A stretch of 64,000 nucleotides of DNA from Cryptomeria japonica (GCF_030272615.1 NC_081413.1:141641872-141705871); one strand, 5' to 3'. Shown: positions 44,272-57,508, counted from the stretch's first letter. Notes: generated by a model not told the origin, from the letters alone. Program-made: numbers and translations.

Positions 44272-45336
44272 CTAAAAAGCTTGTTGACAGTTATTATCCC
44301 ATTTGAACTTGATATTTTTATGTAGCAGGTGTTGAAAAGGATTACACTTATCTGCAAGTTGTGCTATGAATCTTCGTATAGACTGGAGTCTCCCTTGTAA
44401 GGATCGAAGTTGACTGATATTTTTGGGTGGCGGCATGTCCAAGATAGCCTTGACTTTTGCTGGATCGGCTTCGATTCCTCTTTTGGACACAATGAATCCT
44501 AGGAGCTTCCCGGAGGTTACTCCAAAGACACATTTCTTGGGGTTTAATCTTACCTTGTACTTTTCCAACCGATCAAAGATGACTGAAAGTATGTCCAAAT
44601 GTGTATCTTTGTCTATTGATTTACCCAAGAGATCATCAACATAATCTTCCACGGTTATGTGCATGAGATCATGAAAGATAGTGGTCATCGCTCTTTGATA
44701 TGTAGCACCTGCATTTTTTAGCCCAAAGGGCATGACATTCCAACAGAAAGTTCCCCACGGACAAGTGAATGATGATGTTTTGTGTTGATCCTCAGGTGCA
44801 ATCCTGATTTGATTATAACCAGAAAATCCATCCATTAAAGATAACATTTCATGACCTGCTGTGAGATCAACGATCAAGTCGATATTTGGTAATGGGAAGT
44901 CATCTTTCGGACAATCTTTGTTGATGTCTCTGAAATCTGTACATATTCTGATGCTGCGATCTGGTTTATGAACAGGTACTAAATTGGAGATCCATTTGGG
45001 ATAATCAATTGGGCGTATGAATCCGACATCCAGTAATTTCTCCAGCTCTGCTTTGACTAGTAATGTCACTTGTGGATGCATTTTCCTTAATTTCTGTTTC
45101 ACTTGCTTTGCCCCCGGTTTGACTATCAAATGATGCATTACCAAATCCGGATCTAGTCCAGGCATATCAGCGTATGACCATGCAAAGTTGATTTGTCGTT
45201 CTTTGAAGAAGCTTATGAATTTTGATCTTTCGGACTCTGTTAATGATTGAGCCAGGAATATGTTGTGTGGAACCTCTTCTGTACCAATGTTTGTTTTGAT
45301 AGTCTCCTCTACCAACATGGATGATTTTTCCTCATA
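44272..45336 (-). CDS. Reverse transcriptase, inner element
   Basis: An open segment (348 codons from 45318) with the RT palm motifs RICTDFRDINKDCPKDDFPLP, FGLKNAGA and YVDDLLGKS (about 44640). It ends at TAG 44272-44274, where the outer copy continues QAFQMLKDYL, so the stop is a Gln-to-TAG change. Upstream, TAA at 45337-45339 separates it from the protease segment in the same frame. Confidence 0.9.
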   Translation of the reverse strand, partial: YEEKSSMLVEETIKTNIGTEEVPHNIFLAQSLTESERSKFISFFKERQINFAWSYADMPGLDPDLVMHHLIVKPGAKQVKQKLRKMHPQVTLLVKAELEKLLDVGFIRPIDYPKWISNLVPVHKPDRSIRICTDFRDINKDCPKDDFPLPNIDLIVDLTAGHEMLSLMDGFSGYNQIRIAPEDQHKTSSFTCPWGTFCWNVMPFGLKNAGATYQRAMTTIFHDLMHITVEDYVDDLLGKSIDKDTHLDILSVIFDRLEKYKVRLNPKKCVFGVTSGKLLGFIVSKRGIEADPAKVKAILDMPPPKNISQLRSLQGRLQSIRRFIAQLADKCNPFQHLLHKNIKFKWDNNCQQAF

Positions 45337-47826
45337 TTATGCTGGGAGAATGTCGAGCCTTCCATCTTCGGGTGCCTCAGAGAGGTTTTCGCCCTCAGAT
45401 ACGTCCTTTCTTTTTACTTTTTTGGGATCAGATAGCACCACAGTGTGGTTTTCGCCATAAGACCCTTGATTTGTTCTTATTTTCACATTTTTGCGACTGG
45501 AAGGTCCAACACCCTCACCAAAATATGCCATGTTGTTGAGTTCTATGGTGTATCCTGCTTTATGGTCCCCAGGGGGAAGATCATCTCGTATGCCAAGATA
45601 GTCAATAATAGCTTCGTCATTTTGAAATGTGTCAAATTGTGCTAGTCCTTCATAATCCCAGTCAATGAGTTGGTGGTGAACAAGGGGAAGGCCTTTAATG
45701 TTTTCGGAGTTTGCAGGGCTAAGAGTGAAGATGTGGTTATATTCGAGTATATCGAGGCAATCGTCGAGGTCATCGATGGCACTCTCCTCATCAATTTCGA
45801 TCGCAAGCGAATCCAAATTGTCGTCACTAGTAGCGCCTTCCGGGACAGGTGTCCTCATCCTATGTGATTTCGACCTAGAACCTTGAGACGAAGACTGTGC
45901 GGAATCCTTATGGGTTGTTTCTTGACCAACTCTGAACTTTTTATAAAATTCCTCTTCTTCTGTGGGTTCATCTAGCTCTCTGAATGTCTTGGTGAGCTCA
46001 TAGTCACCGGAGGATTTGTCTGAACCCCATTCCCATTCGTTGGAATCTATGGAATAGCAATCCTCTTGTTGAATTTCGGCAACTTTGATTTGTGATGCCT
46101 CTTCTATCCTTTTAGTGTGGATCTTGGAAGTCAGAAAACCAAGTCCCTTTGAGTGTTCCCTTTTTACAGTCAATTCAGGTTGTAAGGGTTCCATGACGCC
46201 TTCTTTGCGTAACCCAAGAGGGCTTTTTCCATCATACCCGAATTTTTGTAGAATCTTGAAGCCTTTGCCATATTTCTCACAAGGTATATTGATCTGATCA
46301 TGTGTGTCCTCTTCAATGTCTTTATAGAGCATTTTGTATAAATCTTCCTCTTCTAGTTCGCCCCATCTTTGAAAGGTAGTAGGATCCCATTTGAGTATCA
46401 TGATGGATATTTGCTTGTTAGGATGTGGCCTTCCATATTCTTTCGGAGAGCTCATGACTTGTCGTAAGTACATTGTCTGATTTAAAGTGTATTCTCCCAT
46501 GCCTTTGTCTTGAAATTTGCCTTTAAGTTCACCTTGTTTTGATGTCGAAGGTTTCAATGACTCAGGGTCAATGTATGCCGAAGAAGGAACAGCTTCACGA
46601 TTACTGGGAATGATGGTCTCCGTATGTGATCTCAGGTTATTGCAATATATGAACGAATTAGGATCACCGTTAACTGTTACCTCGACTCCATTATGAGGAA
46701 ACTTAATGCATTGATGATATGTTGATGGGACTACCCTCATCTCATGAATCCAAGGACGTCCTAGCAATATGTTGTATGTGAGATCTAGATCTAGGACTTG
46801 ACAAACCACATCCTTTGTGACTAGCCCAATTCTTAGAGGTAAGGTGACTGTGCCCTTGGATGAACGCTCTTCATCATCATATGCCTTGATGGTGATTTGA
46901 TTTGTTGAATTCACAGCTTTATCAGAATATCCCAATTGTTTAATGGTGCTCAATGTACAAATGTTTAGACCAGCTCCTCCATCTATCAGGACTCGCTTTA
47001 TTCGATGTTTGTGTATGAAGGCTTCAATATGTAATGGTGCATTATGTGGCTGACTTACAGAGGCATCATCGGCTTCTGTGAATGTAAGGGAATGTGGAAT
47101 GGAAAGGTATCCCACCATGGCTTGAAACCGGTCCACGTTCAGATCAGTAGGAACGGTGGTGTCTCTCAAGATTTTGTCAAGAATAGCTTTATGAGCGGGG
47201 GATATGCGTAAGAGCTCAAGGATGGAGATGAGCGCGGGTGTCTTCCCTAACTGTTCTACAAGGTCATACTCAGGTTTGGTAGATGAAGAAGTGGTGTTTT
47301 TAGTGGAGGCACCTGGCAACATAATTTTACCTTGATGAGTTGTAACATGACATTCAGAGGTAGGTTCGGGAGAAGATCCAACACCTCTTAGGACAATCTT
47401 GGGTCGCTGAGGAGGATTCTCAGGGTTTTTGTTCTTGATGGTAATAGTAGAGATATGATTGTCCATTGAGATATGATTGATAGTTGAATCATAGTTGTAA
47501 GGTGCTCTAGTATAGTTGGCCTGATCATCTGTGACTTGAGCTTTTCCTTTGTCATGCTTTGGGAATGGTTCCTTAAACATCTCATGTTCTTGATTGGATG
47601 AGTGTCCCTCAATCTCAATGTCACCTCTATCAATGAGATCTTGCACAATGTTCTTCAGTCGATGGCAATTTCCTATCTTATGACCCTTGCTCTTATGAAA
47701 CTCACAATACTCATCATCATTCCACCAATTTGGTTTGACCTTTGGTTCATATGGAGGAAAATCTGGAACTGTGATCACTTTGTTTGCCACTAGCTTTTTG
47801 AAGACTGATTCAAGTGGTTCTCCCAA
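45337..47826 (-). CDS. Gag C-terminus, protease and G-patch, inner element
   Basis: 829 codons open. In order: a knuckle-like CEFHKSKGHKIGNC (about 47670-47715), a spacer, and a retropepsin with an intact active site VLIDGGAGLNIC (about 46960-47000) and ILLGRPWIHEM. A G-patch-like ILQKFGYDGKSPLG...GLGF lies at about 46120-46270. A long acidic linker precedes the RT. The protease, unlike the outer copy, keeps its catalytic Asp. A Cys-His knuckle of this type is typical of Tat-like gag proteins. Confidence 0.88.
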   Translation of the reverse strand: MGEPLESVFKKLVANKVITVPDFPPYEPKVKPNWWNDDEYCEFHKSKGHKIGNCHRLKNIVQDLIDRGDIEIEGHSSNQEHEMFKEPFPKHDKGKAQVTDDQANYTRAPYNYDSTINHISMDNHISTITIKNKNPENPPQRPKIVLRGVGSSPEPTSECHVTTHQGKIMLPGASTKNTTSSSTKPEYDLVEQLGKTPALISILELLRISPAHKAILDKILRDTTVPTDLNVDRFQAMVGYLSIPHSLTFTEADDASVSQPHNAPLHIEAFIHKHRIKRVLIDGGAGLNICTLSTIKQLGYSDKAVNSTNQITIKAYDDEERSSKGTVTLPLRIGLVTKDVVCQVLDLDLTYNILLGRPWIHEMRVVPSTYHQCIKFPHNGVEVTVNGDPNSFIYCNNLRSHTETIIPSNREAVPSSAYIDPESLKPSTSKQGELKGKFQDKGMGEYTLNQTMYLRQVMSSPKEYGRPHPNKQISIMILKWDPTTFQRWGELEEEDLYKMLYKDIEEDTHDQINIPCEKYGKGFKILQKFGYDGKSPLGLRKEGVMEPLQPELTVKREHSKGLGFLTSKIHTKRIEEASQIKVAEIQQEDCYSIDSNEWEWGSDKSSGDYELTKTFRELDEPTEEEEFYKKFRVGQETTHKDSAQSSSQGSRSKSHRMRTPVPEGATSDDNLDSLAIEIDEESAIDDLDDCLDILEYNHIFTLSPANSENIKGLPLVHHQLIDWDYEGLAQFDTFQNDEAIIDYLGIRDDLPPGDHKAGYTIELNNMAYFGEGVGPSSRKNVKIRTNQGSYGENHTVVLSDPKKVKRKDVSEGENLSEAPEDGRLDILPA

Positions 47827-47841
47827 TGGGGTGTACTTCCT

Positions 47842-49548
47842 TCATGATCTGGAAGTTGTTTGAGTATTCACTTGATTGTTTGTAGAACTTGATCCCGAAA
47901 AGATGAATTTGGGTCTCACTGTATTGGCATCAACAACACCATCATTGACTGTGTTCTTGTTTTTATTCCAAAATCTTGGCTTGTCTTTTCCTTTAAAGTC
48001 ATCTTTGTTTTCCTTGAATATCTTAATGACTCCTTGCTCAATTAAGACCTTTTCTGTTGCTAAGCCCTTTTCAATAACATCCTTGAAGGTGGACAAACAA
48101 GCTTTCCTTAGATCATAGCCAATATCCTTGTTAATGTTTTGAGTGAACATTTCTACCATTTGTTTCTGTGGAATTTCACAAGAGCATCTGCTAGCTAGAT
48201 TTCTCCATCTTTGTAAAAATGATGCAAAAGATTCTCCCTCTTTTTGCTTGGTGTTGCACAAAGTAGTGACTGAGATATCTGTCTCAATATTGTAGGAGAA
48301 ATGCTGAATAAATGCCTCTGCTAAGTCACCCCATGACTTAATACCAGGAGGTAATTGAGAGAACCATTCCATAGCTTGATCGCCTAAGCTTTGCGGGAAC
48401 AACCTCATCAAATATGTTTCTTCTGCCGCTACCTCTATGCAAGCTGTGAAAAATTGTCGTATGTGTGCCTTGGGGTCTCCTTTTCCTCTATACTTGTCAA
48501 ATTTTGGCGTCACAAAGTGTGCAGGGAATGGAGGCATTGGAATGCTCTTATCAAATGGATAAGGACATATGTCTCTCATAGTGTATGTTGGTTTTGGTGT
48601 ACTCATGTCCTCCATTTTCTTTTGTAAATCTCTGATTTGTTGCTCCAAATTATTCTTAGGTGGCGATCGATTTCTTGTAGCATACCCCATGTTTGAGACA
48701 CCAATTTGAGGAGGAGCTTGTTGCATGTATGGATGATATTGATCATAGACATGTTCATATGGAGGAGGTTTATATTAATGCGGCATATAGGGAGCACTTG
48801 GTATAGCTTCATGTTGAGGAACCCCATATCTATTTTGTGCATATATACCATATTCTATAGGCACGTCGGGTTCTATTGTGTTGCCCCCAAATTTGACATG
48901 AGGTTTCCTTATGTCCAAATTTTGAGCATGCCTTTGAATGTCCACTTGTTTTGATTGATCCATAGCTTAAGCATGTGATTGAGCATATCTATCTGCATAA
49001 GACTTCCATAATGGTCTTCGAAGGTAAGTATCATATGTTTGACCTTGTGTATGTGGGATTTCTGGTTTTTGAAGCAAAGCTGATGGTGATTCAGGTACCA
49101 TATGCGGTCCTCTATTTCCTCCACTATTGGGTCTCCTTTGATCCATGTTGGAGTGAGTTTGTTGCGAGGGTCGGTTTTCCATAAGTTGAGACACGTCAAA
49201 GTCATGAGGTATTTTAGCTCCACTTTGTGCCATCATGTGTAAGAAGCATTGTCTATCCCTCTTCATTATCTCTTCAACCAATCTATTGAAATGAGGATTC
49301 ATTATGGATTCTTCTATATCTGATGATTGTATTGAAAAGTTGTCCACATTGTCATTGTGTGTAGCCTTGTTGTTTGTAGTGTCTGCGTTTTCCACATTTG
49401 GAATGTGTCTATAAACATCCATGTCAGGCAGTGTAGTGTGCTCAAGATTGAAAAATAAATCATTGTCATACTCATAAGAACTCATGTTTGCGGACTCTTG
49501 AGCTTCTTTAGCTTTTCTCCTAGATTTTTGAAGACGGGTTTCAACCAT
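47842..49548 (-). pseudogene. Gag region, inner element
   Basis: Starts MVETRLQKSRRKAKEAQ at 49548. The retrotransposon gag core (TYLMRLFPQSLGDQAMEWFSQL, HFSYNIETDISV, LCNTKQKEGESFASFLQRWR) lies about 48170-48450, followed by a Lys-rich segment. In-frame stops at 48967 (TAA), 48775 (TAA) and 47842 (TGA) fit CAA, CAA and CGA ancestors. No frameshift separates gag from pol, so the element would make one polyprotein. Confidence 0.88.
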
Positions 49549-50043
49549 GAACTAGGTGTTTGACCAAGATGTGAGAGACTAGATGAAAAATGGAAAGAAT
49601 ATGGAAGACCAAGAGTTGTATGGAGTGTAAATGAATCTTGAGGTGTACTTGCAATGTCCAAAGTGTAAGACCAAGTATGTATGTAGTAGAGTAGGTGTGA
49701 CTTCCAAAGAGACGATAGTTTCTCTTGATGAGGAAAGCTGACCTTGACTCTAAGTAAGACCAAATGAGACCCAAAGGTAAGAAACCTTGATGAGGGACCA
49801 CTTAGCAAAGTGTAGTTGTATGTAGTATGTTGACAAAGTATGATGAGGACAAGCAAGTGACCTTTTGACTCAAGTTTAGAAAATTGTGAATGTAAAATGA
49901 GATGTGAAGCAATGATGGACTGTATGAGACCCAGAGACAGGTTGAATGCTAGATGAAACCTGAAGAAACAACCTAGGAAGCTCAAGTATTCTGAAACTAA
50001 TTTCCTTTGTTTGCTGGACTATAAAAATTTTCAATTCTGGACA

Positions 50044-50190
50044 CAGACGCTTTTGTATACTTCACAGACGTGATTCCCAGACACAGACGTGTCTCTGTTC
50101 GACATAGACGTTGCTAGACACATAGACGCTATTATGCCCTTCACAGACATGCTTATATGACTCAGACGCGGTTAAAACAAACACAGACGC
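50044..50190 (-). repeat. 20-bp-phased ACACAGACGCG array near gag, inner element
   Basis: CAGACG cores, within ACACAGACG(C/T), lie at 50044, 50065, 50084, 50105, 50123, 50144, 50163 and 50184: eight units alternating 21 and 19 (or 18) bp. Read on the minus strand this is CGCGTCTGTGT, the PMD-intron motif. Confidence 0.88.
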
Positions 50191-51405
50191 GTTTCTGTAA
50201 ACTTCGTGCAATTTTTCCAATCTGTGAAGTTGTTTTGTTGTGACCAAATCCGACTGTTTGACTGTTTTTCGTGACAAGAGGACACAATGTTGATGAGGAC
50301 TCAATGTTTGCAAGTGTTTGGACTCCAAAAGTGTGTTGTTTGATGTAAAATGTTTTGCATACACTTGAAGACACAAAAGACACAATGTTTTGTTGTTTGG
50401 TCTTGAATGTTTTGAATGTTTAACATAAGACAAGCACAATTCTTATGGCTGGCCAAGACAATAGTTGTTGATCCCACATAGGGTTTTACCCCCGAGTCTA
50501 CGCTATTCAGAGTGGATACTTAGATGCTTGACCTCACTGGCTCCACCCTCGGCACTCACTTCTCGGGTCAGCTAAGCATCAGTCCCCATGAAAACTCCCC
50601 ATGGTGAACTTTGTATCTCTATTAAGAACCGTATGTGTGTGGGCCGCTACCAGAGGTCCGACCTCCTGCCCCAACAACTAGAAGGATTTGGGCTTCTAAA
50701 ACAAAAAGGTGCTAGTAAGGGCATCCGCTCGTCTAGCCATACATGCGGCACTTTTAGCTCTGTAAATACAGAAGGCTCCCAGCCGGTAGGGGTTACGCCC
50801 TACAAATGATCAAATAAATTTGATCAAACGGGTTTATGGGGAGACATAGTGTTGGTATGAACTAATCAGCACACGTTATTCATAGTTTTCACCATGAATA
50901 CATTTGATTATAGTGGTTCGGAAGAGGTGGGTTTTTCTCGCTACCACTTGGGTCATTCTCTTCTCACTAGTAGTCCTAATGACCACACGGGAAGACAGGC
51001 CCTCTAAAGATTAAACAAAAAGAGCCTATTGCTCAAGACACAAAAGACAATGATTCAATTTTAGTGCACCAATGGAAGTGTTTGCTAATCTATGAAAACA
51101 AGGCACACAACAAAATTTCAAAACCCTAGCCAAGGACCTGCAACAAAATTTGCTAGTAGTTTGGGTTGTTTCAAATGATCACCCCTTCCTGCAAGCACAC
51201 AAGTTAGGTAAATTTTAGAAACCCAAAAGACTTTGTGAAAGAGGGGCCTTCAACCAAAACGTTTTAGCTTCCAAGGCAAGCTGCACAAACTTAGTTAGCT
51301 AGATCTGAAAGGGTTAGTCCAAAAATAAACCAGATCTGAAACCTTAAGTACGAAATCCAAAAATTGAATCAAAGAAAATTTGAAAATTCCGAAACAATAA
51401 AAACA

Positions 51406-51640
51406 CAGACGTTGTTACCCACGACACAGACGCGCCTGTATGACACAGACGCGGTTCTATGACTCACAGACGCGGTCAAAAATCACAGACGCCCTTCTCG
51501 GACACAGACGCGATCAGAAACAACACAGACGTTCCTGTTTGAGACCTGCAAAATAAAACTTGTCAAAAACACAGACGCGACTCTAGTATCCGCAGACGCT
51601 CCTGAAAATCAGAGACGTGATCCAAAAGTTCTCAGATGCG
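51406..51640 (-). repeat. 20-bp-phased ACACAGACGCG array near the 5' LTR, inner element
   Basis: CAGACG cores at 51406, 51427, 51446, 51467, 51486, 51505, 51526, 51572, 51593, 51612 and 51633, a clear 21/19 alternation with one degraded unit near 51546. Same motif and orientation as 50044-50190, about 1.2 kb away. Confidence 0.88.
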
Positions 51641-51730
51641 GAAAAACCTAAAATGTCATCGAAAAATGTCCGATCTGCAACTTCAAAAATGCAAAATCTG
51701 CAACAAAAAGGTTAAATGCAAAGGGACAAG

Positions 51731-51749
51731 AGTCCCACCGGGAGTGCCA
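51731..51749 (-). promoter_or_regulatory. Candidate primer binding site, inner element
   Basis: The minus strand reads TGGCACTCCCGGTGGGACT, 3 bp inside the 5' LTR. The tRNA was not identified. Confidence 0.6.
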
Positions 51750-51752
51750 AAA

Positions 51753-52569
51753 TGTTTATGGTGAAAATGGATAACAATAATAACAATATTGAAAGGCTAA
51801 ATGAATTCAACCACCAAACCCTAGCCTAACAACAACAAAGATCCACCATAACATATGAAGATTACCTAAGACAATGCAAATCAAATGAAATCACAAAGAT
51901 TATACCATCACATGTCCAATAGGGTTTTGATCTCCATTCTTCCTATCTCCATTGATCTTGCTTGATATATTTGCTCTGAGATTTTTATGTGCACAAGAGC
52001 TCAACAAAGAACGGAATGTGGTTGCAAGTAGGATCGTAGTGTAGACAATTGATCAAGTAGTTAGCTCCTTCGAATGCTTCATTAGAATGCTTGATTAGGA
52101 TCATTAGGGTGCTTGATAGGGTTTGATAATGAAGGAAGCATCTCCTTAAATAGAAGACACAATATGAAATGGAGGGATAAGATTGAGAGGTGTAAAAGGA
52201 GGTCGGCTATGATTAGAGGGTAGGTAGAAGAAATAGTAAAATAGTGAAAGGGGTAGGTAGTGTAGGAATTAAGAGATGAATGACATGTGTCATGTGTAGA
52301 AAAAGATAATGAATTAATTAAATAAATAAAAATTTATTTAATTAATAGAAGAAATGGGATAATTAAATAAATAAAATATTTATTTAATTTAGGAAAAAGA
52401 TAATTTAAATAAATAAATGTATTTATTTAAATGAGAAATAAGGCTAGAAGAGGATAAATGAATTAATTAAATAAATAAGGATTTATTTAATTAATAGAAG
52501 AATTAGGCTTAGATAATTAAATAAATAAAATATTTATTTAATTAGACATGACAATTTTGGGTGTCTACA
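51753..52569 (-). repeat. Inner element 5' LTR, 817 bp
   Basis: Same length as 36262-37078, about 12 substitutions and no gaps. It is followed directly by the GGGGG target duplication (52570-52574). Confidence 0.92.
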
Positions 52570-52574
52570 GGGGG

Positions 52575-54204
<1,630 letters not shown>

Positions 54205-57200
54205 CTAAATGTCTTTACCTCTTCCAACTTTGCCTAAATCTGTCCATCTGGCATCTGTAACTTCCCTGGCCTCAACAATAAACTTTGCATTTTCAACCTC
54301 AACCTTGAACAGTGAATCAAGCATACCATTAAGGAAATCAACATCAACCTGATCATCTATATGCTTGATTATTTCTTCTTCCTCCAGAATCAAATCAAAT
54401 TCATTGGTCCAATCAAAAACTAATTTTAATTCTTCATTACTATCATAGATTGAAGCCACCAATTTACTATAACATTCCCCAAATGTTTGCAATTTTTCAT
54501 TTATAAGCACATCCTTCCCTATGAAAAATGCATAAGTTGCATTCATTACCTCTACCATGTCTTTAGTGTCACTGATCTTGGGAGGGAACTCGTCACAATA
54601 CATCATTGTAGTATCTAGCTTATTCATTAATGTGCTTCTTCCTGACTAAACATTGAACAAAGGCCAAGAAAAGCGACAACCTCAGAGGATGTTTTACTTG
54701 CCTCTTTCAAAGAAATGTGCAAATCATGCACTACCATCAATTTTCCTTTCAATACATTAATCCTGTATTTCAAAATTCCTGACACAACAGAGATAGCCTT
54801 GACATTTTGTTCCTTTTCAAGCTTTTCAATTTTCTCTATGTATTCCTCCATTTTTGTTGTCACATCAGTTGGTATTTCTTGTACTTGTTCTGTAATTTGT
54901 ATTGGAGGGGGCTCATTTGCAATTTTTTCTTTCAACTCCACTAACTCTTCCTCCATAGCGCCCTTCTTCATCAATGTCTCTTCATATTTTTTAGATAATG
55001 AAATCAATTGGTTATATGTTTCTATGTATCTTCTTGACAAATCCTCTGTTTTTGATAAATTCATGAAAGAAACTTGAGTAAAAAATAAGGAAATCTCCAT
55101 GTCACTTGTGTTCTGCAAATTCCAGATCATTTTGTCAGCTTTCTTTTCTACTTGGATATTTAGAAGGTGGGGCTTTTGAGTGGAAGGGGCCAAAGACCAA
55201 GCAACAAGTGTCTTTGACTTAGCATTAAATCCTGATCCTCTTATTACATCCCCGATTTCAAATTCAATTTTAAACATTGGGTCCTCTTGCTTCCTAAACT
55301 GATCAATAATAAAAATAGACTGGATATCCCGGTCGGGCATCATAATCATACTAGTACTCTTAATCAATTGTCTTTCCCGTTTCATAGATATTTGCTCCCT
55401 GTCAGTATCATATTCCTGCAGTGCCTTGATGATCTCCTTTTTCTTTTCTAGATTTCCTTCCTCTATGATCAAATTTTGTCTTAATTGATTTTGTTTCAAC
55501 CTTGTCAAAAAACTTTTAAATTCATCTAACTTAATAAAGTCATCATCTTTCATGAACTCATTTGACAACATCACATGCTCATCAAAGCCTTGAGAAAGGG
55601 CTTCATTTGTTTCTCCTCGTTCTTCATTCTACCCTACTTCTCTGAGATGTGTCCTTAGCAGGGTCTCTCCTCACAATTGCACCAACCTCTTTGGTTTTTT
55701 ATTTATTTTTAGGTGACACTCGAGTAGATTGAACTTCATCGCCACTCTCTACATCATCATCAGACACAATAAGTGGCCTCTTTCCATGTGAAGATTTTCC
55801 ATCTTTGGGGTCTTACTGCTGAGCAGCCACTTCTAGAATTTTAGGCATTTGTTCCATCAGAGTTTCATATAAACTCACCATTCTGTTAATCCTCTCCAAG
55901 TATGGGTTATCAGGGCAAAAACCTGAGAAACTAGGGTCAACAACCTTCAATTCTTCTTCAACTCATCAATTTTTTCCATTTTCTTCTCCTTTCTTGTACT
56001 TTCTCTTTTCTCAGCAAATTTTCTAACCACATCTTCATCATCCAATGGTTCATGGTCCTTTATTGTGGCCCAAGGTGTCATTTTTGGCAATGCACATTTA
56101 ATAAATTATTCAGGATCACAAAATCTAGACACAACATTAACCAACCTATATTGTTTAAGGAAATTGTTTACTTCATCAAAGGAATTCCTACCAATGGTAA
56201 AACCAAACGCAACCCAAAGCCTAGGAAGAAAAGAACCCTTCCTGTGTCTATCAAGGTATTCTTTTTCAACTAGGGCCAATTGCCAAATAAACTCCATAAA
56301 AGAAATCCTAATTGGAACAAATTTTGGTAAAATATGGGGAGGCTGAGGGCACCCATAGACTCTAATCACAGTAAAGTTATCAAAAAAGAAAAGTCCCCCC
56401 AGTTATGTGAAATAGACCAATTTGGAACATACTGGTAAGGTCTCAAAACTCTCCTGACATTAATTGACAATCTTTCCCTATTTATTCCTAGCATTTCCAT
56501 AATTGTCAAAACAATCCAATTTTCAAAGAAAAGGAAAGAAGAATGGGGAGAACTACTGTCCCAAACTTGGGTCCATCTTTGTATTGGCATTAAGACACCC
56601 AATTCTTCTTTGAAAAGCTCCAATTCTTTATCCATGAACTTAACATTATGGAACAAGAATAAATGCATCAACAATGAATAATGCTTAAATGTAGGGCTAG
56701 GTGCACCACTCTAAATTTCAACTAGAGCATTATGAATGTGTTCAACCACATAGCCCACATAATCATAATCTTTGTTAACATCTGGGTGTTGAATGTCCAT
56801 AGCCATCATTAGTAATTCAGTTGACACTATTGAATCTCCATCAAAACCCAACACTCTACATAACCCATAGATTGTACAATGCATATAATGGTGGAAAGGT
56901 GTGATGTCAAATGGTTGTTTGATACTATCTCGAATTATAACCGGTTTCCTATTCACCCTAGGAATGTATCTAGGCATTGCATGCTTCTTGATAACACCTT
57001 TGTATTTGTCAAAATCCTCCACAATCTACTCCAAATCTATTTATGTACATGCAGGACCAGTAATCTGGAAAGCTTCAACAAAGCTAGCTCTATTAATTGA
57101 AACTAGGACAGACTGGTTCTTTCTTCTAATTACCCTAGATACTGGGCAATAGCGTTTGGCCAACTCTTTGATCAAATCCACATCAACATACACATCTAGC

Positions 57201-57508
57201 ACAATTAACTTTGCCATATTTAAATCCCAAGGGTTTGACATTGGGACACCCTTAACCCTATTATTCCAGAAATAATGAAACAAAGCAGTACCAGTCATAT
57301 GAAGTGCGGTCGGGTTTCTGCATTGGCTCCATAAATCTTTCCATGCCAAATCATTTGTATTCAAAGCAACGAAAGTCCCTGGTAGCAAATCTACAAATTC
57401 TTCTTTGTATTTCTTATCCTTCTTTTCCTCAATGGCCTTGGGCTTGGAACCTCCACTTGTCATGGCCTTGGGCTTGGAACTTCCAGTTCCACTCGTCGCC
57501 TTGCTCAT
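54205..57508 (-). pseudogene. Unrecognised retrotransposon-borne protein, decayed
   Basis: A long minus-strand coding relic starts MSKATSGTGSSKPKA at 57508. Segments 57041-57508, 56711-57022 and 56366-56674 share one frame with stops between. A frameshift near 56370 leads to 56106-56369 (ILPKFVPIRISFMEF, LPRLWVAFGF). Later segments 54627-55574 and 54205-54627 are Lys/Glu-rich with predicted coiled coil. No gag, protease, RT or integrase motif is present. The middle part resembles the unknown ORF at 1-1475, so both may belong to one family of proteins carried by non-autonomous LTR elements. Function unknown. Confidence 0.5.

Larger units (their letters stand above)
49549..51752 (-). other. 5' leader of the inner element
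   Basis: 2.2 kb between the 5' LTR and gag. It contains two phased motif arrays (50044-50190 and 51406-51640) and a GC-richer central part (50450-50830) without a convincing open frame. Its many short complementary stretches suggest structured RNA. Confidence 0.6.
36262..52569 (-). mobile_element. Inner Tat-lineage Ty3/Gypsy element, 16.3 kb, complete
   Basis: A full-length minus-strand element nested in the outer element's LTR. LTRs of exactly 817 bp (36262-37078 and 51753-52569) differ at about 12 positions with no gaps. A 5-bp target duplication GGGGG flanks it (36257-36261 and 52570-52574), and removing the element plus one GGGGG restores the outer LTR exactly. It has one gag-pro-pol frame (42022-49548) broken only by stops, and a convergent plus-strand PMD gene (37425-40294). 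Gene order and content match the outer element, but leader motifs and LTRs differ: two related families. Confidence 0.95.
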
